Source of the DNA: Cordilura impudica
Lineage: Eukaryota; Arthropoda; Insecta; Diptera; Scathophagidae
Direction of reading: 5' to 3'
NCBI GenBank assembly: GCA_963682025.1
Contig: OY821517.1
Location: forward strand, 294,980,344-295,044,343
DNA: 64,000 nt
Shown here piece after piece: positions 22,886-32,807 of this stretch (positions are counted from its first letter, which is position 1; each line of letters starts with the position of its first letter). A model generated the notes under the pieces. The model saw only the letters and a list, made by a program, of their open reading frames with translations, ran no database searches and was not told the DNA's origin. The translations under genes were made by a program, and so were the position numbers.

Positions 22886-24934
22886 TTGCAAAATAAGCAT
22901 AATGCCGGGATTAGTCTACGACTGAAAGTTGGCGCACCAAGTACTGAAACCATGGCGTTAAACAATTTAAAATTATTTGAACTGTTTAGAAAGTCAACCA
23001 CACCAAAGTTTTTCACGGAAGCTGCTTTAGAAGAACTTGATAGCTTATACGGAAATATTGAGAGAAGCGAAATTATAAAAATAATTTTTATCTGATATAT
23101 GCAAATATTAAGGCAAAATGGGTGAAATCTAATCGAACCATTCAGAACTTCAACTCCAAATACGAGGACTGGCTTAATGAAGACACCATCCTGGATATAT
23201 TGGCAGTAGATAAACCCACCACATCAACCAGAGGAGCAAAAGGAAGGCCAAAAAAAAGTATTGGGGAGTGTTCAATTTTCACAAGATAGAGGAAACTTGC
23301 CGATGCCACCAATGACTTGACAACGAAGCATTTATCGGACGCGCTGTCTATTAAATATACAAAGGATAGTGAAAGAGTTAGGTTGCAGATTACAAAATCT
23401 GTTGCTGATGCAAGCACACTGCGACTAAAAAGGATTAAGGAAAGCATTCCCACGCCCACAAACGCACACATTAAAAAGTATGATTCCAAAGAAGCCTTGG
23501 CCTTGGTTATGGACTTACAACTTTCCAAAGAAAAATATGAGATACTACGGGCATCCTTGATGCGACACGGGGCTGACGTTTTACCAGGATACAAGCATAT
23601 TACGCAAGCCAAAATAAATTCACGACCACTGCATACGGAGTTTACGGAAGTCTCTGTGAAAGCCATTCTGCAGGATCTCATGGGCCGTACAGCAAAACGG
23701 TTGTTGGAGAGTCTTCCTGAAAATGAGGTGAAAATTCTTCCTGAGAAACTGACATTGATCAGCATGATCAGCAAAGCGTTTATAAGCAAAGGATATCTTC
23801 CGATGACGCTACAATATCGGACGGAAATATGTTTATGGCATCTGTTGTTCCTTTGCGGCTAAAATCTGATATTTCCCTACACTGGAAAAATCCACGTCCG
23901 TCATCAGTGCATTATTGCCGACCAATAATGTTTCAGTTTGCAAGGGAATCGGCAGAACTCATAAGGACCACGGTGAAGGACATTGAAGAACAAATAAGCA
24001 AGATTAAGCCTACAAAGCTGCAAATTGGAGAAGAAAAATATATTGAATGCAATTACGAGTTCCACCTGACCATGGTTGACGGAAAAGTGGTAAACGAACT
24101 GACAGGAACAACCTCAACATTGTCATGCCCGATTTGCAAAAAGAGTCAGAAGAACTTTGATAATTTAAACGATTCTACAAACGAGGAGAATTACGAATAT
24201 GGAATGTCACCATTGCACGCAAGGATAAGGTGTATGGAGTTCTTGCTAAAACCGGCGTATACCCTACCACAAGAGGAGGAAAACTTCGATGAAAATACAA
24301 CAATAAAGGATAAGGAAAAGATCAGAAAGAAGCAAATACAGGATGCTTTTTTAAACAAGTTGGACTAAAAGTAGACTGTCCCAAGCACGGATACGGTAAC
24401 TCAAACGATGGAAACACTTCTAGGAGATTTTTTGAAATTGATGAGGCAGTAACTAGAATCACTGGAATTGACAATCAAATCGTGAAAAGATTGGGAACGA
24501 TCTTGAATGTTTTAAACTGCAAAGAAAATGTCAATTCTACAAAATATGAAGAATATGCATCGAAAACTGCATCTCTTTTAGCAGAAATGTATCCACAGAA
24601 GAAGTTGACCCCGACCGTCCATAAAATATTGGCGCATGGCAAAGATATAATTGAGTACCAGTCTTTGCCAATTGGAGAGCTTTCTGAAGAAGCACAGGAG
24701 TCTCTTAACAAATTTTATAAAAAATATAGATTGCAGAACACATTCAAAGCATCAAGGGTAAGGCAAAATGAGGACCTCTTCAACATGTTGCCAGCATCTT
24801 CCGATCCACTTATTTCTTCCCTGCGGCATGTGAAGTCACGAATAGAGTTAGAAAATAATTATAGTTTAGAAATGATTAGTCTTTTAGATATACCTTCCCT
24901 TACGAATTGTGATGAATATTTTACAGAAAATTGA
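22886..24934 (+). pseudogene. RAG1-like transposase, about 683 codons, three frameshifts and one stop
   Basis: Expected role: cut and paste of its own element by DNA cleavage at the RSS-like ends. Features in order: an N-terminal region with LRLKVGAPSTETMALNNLKL; a basic AKGRPKKSIGE motif (about 23200); the first catalytic Asp candidate in IDQHDQQSVYKQ (GAT 23757-23759); SVVPLRL and NPRPSSVHYCRPIMFQFA; the second Asp in TMVDGKVVNELT (about 24078); the zinc pair CPIC (about 24126-24137); a GNSNDGNTSRRFFE segment; the zinc pair HKILAH; and the catalytic Glu in LSEEAQESLNK (GAG near 24698). RAG1 has the same order (Asp 600, Asp 708, CxxC, HxxxxH, Glu 962). Lesions: frameshifts near 23085, 23750 and 24350 (the last in a T6 run) and a TAG near 23287. 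The long minus-strand ORF at 23142-23789 is antisense. Length is typical for Transib proteins. Confidence 0.85.
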
Positions 24935-25215
24935 AAAAATAAATTTAAAAAAGAAGTAATTTTTTTTTTAATTTGTTGGGTAATAATTTAAAACATAAAA
25001 CCCTAAAGAAAAAAAATAAAAACAATCTAAAAATTTAAAAATATTTTTTTTAGTTAACATAAAATTGATTTTCCTACAAATTTTAACTTTGATAACCCAT
25101 AAGTAGGCCCCTACAAAGCGTAGCACCCTTTCCAAAGGCTCATTTCATAGGCTGAACAGTTATCTATCATATGCTGTTTAAACTGTTCAATTACGTTATT
25201 CGGTTCAAAAGATAT

Positions 25216-25253
25216 GATTTTTGCAACGAAAAAACTCAAATGGCGCCACTGTG
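25216..25253. repeat. Right terminal inverted repeat (RSS-like, 7-22-9)
   Basis: Read inwards: heptamer CACAGTG (25247-25253, identical to the consensus V(D)J heptamer), 22-bp spacer, nonamer GCAAAAATC (25216-25224). The same end is repeated at 34896-34933. Confidence 0.88.
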
Positions 25254-25435
25254 CGACGATCGAGGTTTATACCAAGATATTTGATGTAGTTTTGTTGTGG
25301 AATATCAATATTATTAACTATGAGAAATTACTGGAATTGTGTGTCAGCTGGCTTCTCTATAATGTTAGACAGAGACCTTCCGTATACGCTGGTCTGCCAA
25401 CTCGTTCCCTATATTTTTTTAAACCCGATAGAACT
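25254..25435 (-). pseudogene. LINE c continuation, right of the Transib insertion
   Basis: The minus strand gives FLIVNNIDIPQQNYIKYLGI then NLDRR, running into the other half at 22072. The first five bases are the CGACG duplication. Upstream the frame reads SVYGRSLSNIIEKPADTQFQ with one stop before FLIV, an expected LINE region with poor conservation. The element appears 5'-truncated beyond about 25435. Confidence 0.75.
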
Positions 25436-25499
25436 TGAAATTTTAAAAAGTATCACAAAATATTAAATTTTAATTGTAAATATTTTTTTATTCGAACGT

Positions 25500-26460
25500 T
25501 TAATACATGGCATTAATACTTGAAAATGATTTAGGGCAAATGGCCAATGCAACTGTTCTTAACGAAGCGCATTCTGGACGTACAATGTTGGGCCACGTTT
25601 TCGAGCATTACTGGCCGTATGTCATGTATAACACGAACAATGTTGGCCTCCAAGGCGTCAATTATTGCTTATTTATCAGAATAAACCAGTGACTTCTCGC
25701 AGCACTACAGTAAATAATCGCCAGGTGTCAAACCGCACGATCTTGGAGGCTAATTGACAGCATTACTGGCCGTATGTCATGTATAACACGAACAATGTTG
25801 GCCTCCAGGGCGTCAATTATTGCTTATTTATCAGAATAAACCAGTGGCTTCACGCAGCACCACAGTAAATAATCGCCAGGTGTCAAACCGCACGATCTTG
25901 GAGGCCAATTTACAGCTCCATTCCTCGAAATCAACCTATTACCAAATTTTGATTTGCCGGATCAATGTCATCAATATTTTCAAACAAAATATCATTGATT
26001 ATGATGCGGTAACGATCTCCATTGACTGTAATGCGAGCTCTGGCTTCATTTTTGAAGAAAAAGGTCCAGCATGTAAACCGCATCAAACGGTGCACTTTTC
26101 TGGATATAATGGAGTCTGTAGGGTCTGTTGTGGACTTTAGTCTCACTCCATATGCATCAATTTTGTTTATTAACATACCCGTTAAGCCATCGCTGAACAC
26201 AATTTTGCAATTAAACATCGGGTCAGCTTCCAACTGCTCTAGAGCCCAATCGGCGAAACAACGACGCATATGATAGTCTCGTGGCTGTAATTCTCAACCA
26301 GCTGGAACTTATACGGGTGTAGGCCAAGATCTTTACGCAAAAATTTCCACGTAGTGGGTGGACTGAGCCGTAATTCGTGCAACCGAAGTAGAATCGATAA
26401 ATATGGACCTTCTTCCACACTTTTCAGCGGCGATACTCTCTAGTACGCACATTCCTTTGA
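25500..26460 (-). pseudogene. mariner-related transposase, decayed, with internal duplication
   Basis: From 26420 down the minus strand reads EEGPYLSILLRLHELRLSPP, WKFLRKDLGLHPYKFQLVEN, MRRCFADWALEQLEADP, CKIVFSDGLTG, FFKNEARARITVNGDRY and NDILFENIDDID, then PRSCGLTPGDYLLWCCVKPL and AIIDALEANIVRVIHDIRPV. This is the ant/fly mariner-related family with DEAHF, ATCHT and PRSCDLTP blocks. Both visible catalytic blocks are changed: SDEAH is now SDGLT, and RSCD is now RSCG. A stretch including the second Asp block is missing. The C-terminal block (25606-25915) is present twice in tandem. No TIRs were found. It is fully inactive. Confidence 0.75.
25606..25915. repeat. 155-bp tandem duplication inside the mariner relic
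   Basis: CATTACTGGCCGTATGTCAT occurs at 25606 and 25761, an exact 155-bp offset, and the two units differ at only a few positions. It duplicates the PRSCG-to-IRPV coding block. Confidence 0.85.
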
Positions 26461-28024
26461 ATTGTTGGTATTAGTGAATCGTTTAGAGAGTATTTGGTTT
26501 GAAAAGTGAGCGCAGTATGACACTTCGTCTCACAGCTAACCCTTTCGTGAAAAAATACATTTTTATCCTGCAACCCATATTAACCTCAGATTCGGTTGAG
26601 AGAGTTTTTATCGATAGTGGAAAGTATTGTGAATTTGACAGACTTATCGCTGTACTTGACAAGTATCGTAGTACTTCACAACAATCGTAGAGCTTGGCAA
26701 GTCTATTTTATTAATTAACAAGCATCCTAGTATATCTTTATTTAATTTTCCTATCACAAAAAAGTGCATCGAATATGAAAATTTTAAAATTTCATTCCCG
26801 TTCATGTAACTTAATTTTAGAAATTAAGTTTTCATTTAACACATTTGTTTCCTTCACTTCCATTTAATGGTTTTTGTCTGATGTCTAAACTCAGAATTTG
26901 TGGTAACCACAAAACAAAACAAAATAAAACGAAAAAAAAACGTATAATTTTGTTTAGATTTTCTATTTTCTATGTTTGTACACACTTCCCACCGTAAATA
27001 ATTGGCGCCAATAATTGTGTAGGTTTCCGTGGCACGCTTTCCGTTTCCATTTATTTTTTTTGGCATACAGTAAAAAAAAAAAACAAAAAAAAAAAAACTT
27101 TAAACAAAATAAACTATTTTGTAATTTTCACTTTTGTAAATGAAATTTTAAATGTGGGTTTAATATGGTTTTCTTGCTTCGTTTGGTTTGGTTGTATAAT
27201 GTAACAACAATGAATACACACACACACACACACATATATACATATTTGAGAATTTTAAATATAATTTAAACTTTGTAAATAAATGACATTAGATACATAT
27301 TTATTTGATAAAAATTTAGAGCAACTCCAAAATTATAATTAAAAACTTTCCTTATAATGATTTTTGGAATCAAAAGACCAAGGCCGAAATGCCGGCAAGT
27401 ATTTAGTGATACAGATAGCATCCGGAGTTCAGAAAGTTTTTAAAATTTCTCGAGACATGCTATCGATAGGGTATGTAGTAGGGTTCCATTTAATAATGTA
27501 TGTAATTTCCTCTTTCACCTTAAATTGAGATTGATATTGACCTTTTCTTTCTTCAGTATTTTTTTTTTCCTATTGTAACTAATTTTATAATATGCATATA
27601 CACGCCAGCAACTTAATTAATTTTTTTTTTTTAATAAGACCATTCACATCTTCTTAACCTTCGGTAGTATATTACTAGGGTGGCCCTTAATAAAAAAAGT
27701 GTTCAAACTCCCGGTCTCACCCCCTAGAAACATGCGAAAAGTAAAAAAACTGAGAAATACAAAGTTTTGGGCCAATCAAAAGACATTTAGTCGTGCCTCA
27801 ACGCGATTGAAAATTTCAAGTGTGTTTATATGGGAAAATATGACTTTTTTTCAGTTTTTACAAAAATTTCGTTCTATAGTTTAATTTTTTCGACAAGTTG
27901 TTATATAATTCGGGATCAGTATTAAATTATCCTTTCAAAAAGCTTTAAAACTTAAAAATCTAATAGAACCTCGCCAAGAAATAGCAAATGCCCCAGACCA
28001 CTTTCGTGCCAAAAAAAAAACTAG
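26461..28024. other. AT-rich interval with a microsatellite
   Basis: Holds an (AC)n tract followed by ATATATACATA at about 27210-27245 and several A-rich runs (27070-27100). No gene was recognised on either strand. Confidence 0.45.
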
Positions 28025-28030
28025 GTCTTA

Positions 28031-28130
28031 AGCGCCCCGGTAGGTGAGTAGGTAGCGTGCTCGCCTATCATGCGGGGGTCGTTGGTTCGATTCCCACCAG
28101 AGGCTTTGGTCTGTCGCTGCAAAAAACCAG
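28031..28130 (+). repeat. tRNA-derived SINE, copy 1
   Basis: A-box-like TAGGTGAGTAGGTAGC (28041-28056) and a perfect B box GGTTCGATTCC (28084-28094), about 30 bp apart, then CACCAGAGGCTTTGGTCTGT. These are the two internal RNA polymerase III promoter elements of a tRNA-derived SINE. The acceptor stem does not pair as in a functional tRNA. A second copy lies in reverse at 42716-42812. Confidence 0.7.
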
Positions 28131-28545
28131 TCAATCATGAAATGTTATGGATATTTGTCAGGTTTGACAAATTGATTAAAGCCATAGTTTTTTTTGGGTC
28201 TCTATACTTGTAAGGACTCAGGTATGAAGTATTATTTTATTACCACGTTCTTAACCATTGACACCGAAAATGGAAATTATGTATTTTGATAAAATTTTGA
28301 AAACTCCTTTTTCAAGTTTTAAAAAATTTTCTTAAACAAAATTAAAAAAAATGGATCTGGCACTTTAGGGTTTTGTTAAGTACATGTTACAGATTAACTG
28401 TGTGAAGTTTTAAGTACATCCCTGTGCCAGAATTTTTTTGACAAGGATTTTATTTTTTCGGATTTCGAGAAAAATGGGATTTTACTAAAATATTCTGTAA
28501 ATGTACTCTTTCTAAATACTTTGTATCAAAAATTTATCACTTTTC

Positions 28546-29840
28546 TAAAGGATTTTTCAACAAGAGCGCTACAAAAGTTTTTTTTAAATAAAACAGAAAC
28601 GGTTTTGGATACCAAAGAAATTGTTTATTCCTGTGAAAGTACGTTCGCTGCCATTATGTATGGAAATCGATCTCTTTTGCATGGCCACCAAGGGCACCCT
28701 TGCAGAAGTCCAGACGCTGAACCCAATTTTCGACGGTTTTCAAGCATAAATCGGCCGATACTGCTGCAATTTCACGTTCGGTATTCGTACGAAGTTCATC
28801 AATCGTCGCTGGCTTGTTGGCATAGACCATAGACTTGACGTAGCCCCACAGGAAATAGCCCAACGGCGTCAAATCGCACGACCGAGGCGCCCAATCGACT
28901 GGACCATTTCTTGAGTTAACATGTTCTCCAAACTTGGTTTCCAATAAAATGATCGTGACATTCGCTGTGTGGCTTGTGGCGCCGTCCATTTCCTCCAAGT
29001 CCATATCATCCAATTGGGCCAAAAATATTCGGTTATAATTGAACGGTAGCGATTCCCATTCACAGTAACGTGCCGGTCTTGATCATCACGGAAGAAGTAC
29101 TGCCCAATGACGCCGCCGGCCCATAAACCGCACTAAACCGTAATTTTTTCGGGATGCAATGATGACTCATGGAGTACGTGTGGATTGCTGTCTGACCAAT
29201 AACGCATATTTTGTTTATTGACGAAGCCATTCAACCAGAAATGAGCCTCATCGCTGAAGATGATTTTTCGATGAAAATCCGAATAATTTTCAAGTTGTTG
29301 CTCAGCCCAATTCACTAACATACGACGCTTCTGTTGGTCAATCGGCTTCAGTTCTTGCGTCAATTTGATCTTGTAAGGATGTAGGCCAAGATCTTTTCGC
29401 AAAATTCGCCACAACGACGTCACAGAGGTGCCCAACGCTTGAGAACGACGTGTGAGATACACATTTGGGCTTTCTTCAATTGAAGCCTCAGCGACAGCAA
29501 TATTCTCGACACTACGGGCACTTCTTTGTCTCACTGGCACGGGAACATTTCGTACTGTACCTGTGGATTCAAATTTTTCCACTAGACGCTCAATTGTTGA
29601 TCTGCTAGGACGATTATGACGACCACAAATTGGACGTAGCGCTCTTAACGTTGAGGCCACTGACTCCGAATTTCGGTAGTAAATTTTAATAATTTCGACT
29701 CGTTGTTGGCTCGTATATCTTTCCATCGTGAAATGGCAAACCTTACTGAAGAGAAATGTCAAAAGAGCGGCAAGAAATATGGCGTCGTTTGCTGTCCTTG
29801 TCTTTCTACTTTTGTAGCGTCCCTGTTGAAAAACCCTTTA
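28546..29840 (-). mobile_element. mariner-related element, copy 1, full length with TIRs
   Basis: Flanked by TA on both sides (28546-28547 and 29839-29840). The TIRs are AAGGATTTTTCAACAAGAGC on the left and, read inwards, AAGGGTTTTTCAACAGGGAC on the right, both continuing with GCTACAAAAGT. At about 1.29 kb it is the normal size for mariner-type elements. A second copy lies at 46654-47960 in the same orientation. Confidence 0.9.
28654..29726 (-). pseudogene. mariner-related transposase, copy 1
   Basis: Starts at MERYTSQQRVEIIKIYYRNS, a helix-turn-helix DNA-binding start. Then come RSTIERLVEKFESTGTV, SLWRILRKDLGLHPYKIKLT and the first catalytic Asp in IIFSDEAHFWLNGFVNKQN. After KITV a TGG codon has become TAG. 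The frame then shifts within TEYFWPNW, and a short deletion has removed the WFQQ before the second Asp (now EEMDGATSHT). The third Asp lies in APRSCDLTPLGYFLWGYVKS, 36 residues after the second. The stop is at 28654-28656. The protein would insert its element at TA sites, but the stop, the shift and the deletion inactivate it. An upstream in-frame ATG is possible; MERY is the family start. Confidence 0.85.
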
Positions 29841-30544
29841 CTTTTAAATGTTATTTTTTTTAGCTTAGGGTTTCGGAAAAAAATATTATGACCCCATTAA
29901 CCCTTTTGTAATTGGGGTTACATATGACCCCAATCTAATAAAAGACAATTTACTCAAAAAATTCAAATATTTTTTAATTCAAATATTTTGTAAGTGCTGT
30001 TAGATGCTATGCTTAAAATATAATAACCATATATGTAGAACTTCCGCTCCTAAAATGTGGGATAAATCCGAGAACGTTAGCCCATTATTTGCCAAGGCCA
30101 GATTTGGATTTTAAGATATTTTTAAATAAAAATGACTGAAAACGAGTTTTTGTGTTAAATTCGATGAAACCACTATTTAGAATTTAAGAGGAATAATTCG
30201 GTTAATTTTTATTTATTTAACCCTTCAGTGCTCCTGGGCTCAAAATTATCCATTGTGATATATCTTTGCTCCAATTATCTGCTTATTGCTCGAGAATATA
30301 AATTAAAACAACTTTTAACCAATTTTGTTATAAAATTATTTTATGTATAAAAACTATCTATATTTCTAAATAAAATAAGAAGACCCACAAATAACCCAAA
30401 GCAAATAAAAGATAATTTATTCAAGAGAATATGAAATATAAATGAATATGAAATATAAAATTAATATAATAACATAAAATTAATGAAAAGCAATACTTAT
30501 TGCAAGTCGTAAGTGATTACAGAAATCAATTTGTAGAAAAGAAA
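29841..30544. other. AT-rich interval
   Basis: No gene recognised. ACCCCATTAACCC near 29891 and ATGACCCCAATC near 29923 are short direct words without an obvious family. Confidence 0.4.
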
Positions 30545-30800
30545 TCTTACTGTTAGCTTTTTGTTTCTCCAGTTAAATCGCTATTTACCACTGTTTATTT
30601 TTTTTTTCACTATTTTCAACTTTGATGGAAAATAAAAAAAAAGTTTATTTTTTATATCGCTATATTTTTAAAATATGTCTTCTGATTTTTCCTTTACATA
30701 ATTCAACAAATTCTAGCTGCTCCTAGCTGCTTCTTCGACTGCTAGAGGTAAAAAAAAAAATGAAAAAGGCATTGTTACAGTTAAAAACACACAATTTTTA
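30545..30800 (+). repeat. Transib-related noncoding fragment
   Basis: Matches the left noncoding part of the Transib element at 22340-22540: CTTTTTGTTTCTCCAGTTAA, TTTTCAACTTTGATGGAAAA, CCTTTACATAATTCAA and GACTGCTAGAGGTAAA. No coding sequence remains. Confidence 0.6.
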
Positions 30801-30831
30801 GGCAATTTGGACCAGTTTTAGGTGGAATAGA

Positions 30832-31649
30832 AAAAAATCAAGGTTCAGAAAATAGACACATAAAACACATAATGTTCTGTTCTAAAGCAGCCAACATATA
30901 TTTTTATTTTCATATCAATTATGTGTGTTTCTAAATTTTGTACGGTGCCCAACACAATCATGACTGTGTTTCATTTTAATATTTCGTTATCTACACGAAC
31001 ATTTGTCTGTCACGTATTTTTTGTTTCGAACATGCATAAACCACACAGATTCGAGTGTAGCTTTAATTGAAGTTGGTTTTCTTGCACGTGTACTGCTAAA
31101 AACAGAATTAAAACATTACCCGCTCGCGGTCGTAAAAAACGAAATTAAGTCATAAACAACATATAAAATTTCTCTGTTTTCTATTTTATTGTTATCTTTT
31201 TATTTTTACTTTTATTTTATTTTTATTATTATCTTTAGATTTTTTTAATAAATTTGTTTGAAATAATTGTTGTCGTTATTATAGGTGTGTTTCAGATTTT
31301 TCCGATCGCTAGTGGATAATGTTTTATTTTTTGATGTACGCGTTGAAGAACATTTTCTGTTTTTTTTTAGCAGTACACGTGCAAAAAATGAACTTAAAAT
31401 AAAGCTACAATCGAATCTGTGTGGTTTATGTATGTTCGAAACAAAAAATACGTGATAGAAAATGTTCGTGTAGATAACGAAATATTAAAACGAAACACAG
31501 TCATGATTGTGTTGGGTACCGTACAAAATTTAGAAACACCATAATTGATATGAAAATAAAAATATGTGTTTGTTGGTCTGAGCTATGTTTGTTTACATAT
31601 ACATATGTACAAGTTTTTTATTCAGTGTGTGTTTTTTTCTGAACTCTGG
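30832..31649. mobile_element. Foldback element, copy 2
   Basis: Inverted arms share CACACAGATTCGAGTGTAGC (about 31052) with its reverse complement near 31405, plus ACGAACATTT and GTGTTTCATTTTAATATTTC. The left end reads CAAGGTTCAGAAAA; the right end is CTGAACTCTG. The flanks are AAAAAAAT and GAAAAAAT, a possible 8-bp duplication. It is about 0.82 kb and shorter than copy 1 at 8197. It lies between pieces of Transib-related sequence. There are no ORFs. Confidence 0.6.
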
Positions 31650-32797
31650 AAAAAATCTGGGTAACTAATCGTAATCTTTTTTTATTTCTATTGATTTGCG
31701 TATTTATTAAGTATATTATAGAAAAAAATTTACTGTTTGCTTTGTCCTTCTACAGGTAAATCGATATTTACCAACTGTCTATTTTTTCACTATTTTTCAA
31801 CTTTGATGGAAAACAAAAGGATTTTTTTTAATTTTTATTTATGGATAATAATTTTAGAATATAAAAAAATTGAAAAAGAAACATAAAAATTATAAAATTG
31901 TTAAAAATCATGTTTTTTTTTAGTTGACATAAACATGATTTATTTCATGCCTTTAACAAATTTCAACTTTGATAACCCATAGGTAAACATCTAGAAGGTG
32001 TAGCACTTTGTTCAAGCAGTTATTTTATAGGTTGGATAATTATCTATCATATTTTTTTTTTATATTTTTTATTTTTATATATGAGTATATGGAAATATAA
32101 TCCTTACAGACTATTTAACATTAACAACATTTATAAAAAAAAAATATAGAATTAAATTTAACACAAAATAAATTTAAAATTGGCTACAACAAAACTAAAA
32201 ATTTATTACATATTGGTTAGATAAAGTATTATTTCCCTTTTGATCAAATCTAAACTTTTTTGAAAGTCAATGATATTATAAAGTTGGTTAAATTCGACAC
32301 AGACTCGACGAAAAGGATCAGAGTTAGCACAATTTGTGCGAAAATACTTTACAATCAGGAACTGGAAATACCGTGATGTGCGCTGTGGTGTATTTATATT
32401 GATTCTGCTGAGGAGAAATTGGGAGTTTAAATTACCATGAACTAGATTGAACAGAAAGGTTGCATTTAACATTTTTCTTTGACTTTTAAGCGTAGGAAGC
32501 TTAATAAGAGCGAGACGGCTTCTATAAGAGGGTAATTGCATATTTGGATCCCAGCCAAGTCCGCGAAGGCAAAATATTAAGAATTGCTTTTGAACGGATT
32601 CAATTGAGTTGGAATGTACAGTGTAAAAAGGATCCCAAACTACAGATCCATATTCTAGAATAGGTCCTACTAGTGTAGTAAAAAGTTGTTTTTTGTGTAT
32701 TGATCAGAAAAATCTTTCGCCCAACGCTTGATAAATCCAAGTACACCAGATGCCTGGTTAATTATTATTGAGATATGTTTTTGGAAATCCACATGCT

Positions 32798-32807
32798 TAT
32801 CCAACAA
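32798..32807. repeat. Target-site duplication TATCCAACAA, left
   Basis: TATCCAACAA before LINE a, repeated exactly at 34430-34439 after it. Ten-base duplications are typical of target-primed LINE insertion. Confidence 0.9.

Larger units (their letters stand above)
22073..25253 (+). mobile_element. RAG1-like (Transib-type) transposon, 3,181 bp, near intact
   Basis: The ends have the layout of recombination signal sequences. The right end read inwards is CACAGTG, a 22-bp spacer starting GCGCCATTTGAG, then GCAAAAATC. The left end is a degraded heptamer ACGCATG, a 23-bp spacer starting GCGCCCGTAGAG, then the identical GCAAAAATC (22103-22111). It is flanked by CGACG on both sides. Transib elements are known for a CACAATG-like heptamer, a 23-bp spacer, an A-rich nonamer and 5-bp duplications, and are considered relatives of the RAG1 ancestor. 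It carries a transposase pseudogene at 22886-24934 and sits in LINE c. AT-rich noncoding flanks of about 0.8 kb and 0.3 kb surround the gene. Confidence 0.88.

Noticed and set aside
23142..23789. 215-codon minus-strand ORF
   Set aside because: Antisense shadow of the RAG1-like gene, whose plus-strand motifs are recognisable.
28031..28105. Functional tRNA gene
   Set aside because: A and B boxes are present but the acceptor stem does not pair and a reverse copy with tail exists, so SINE fits better.
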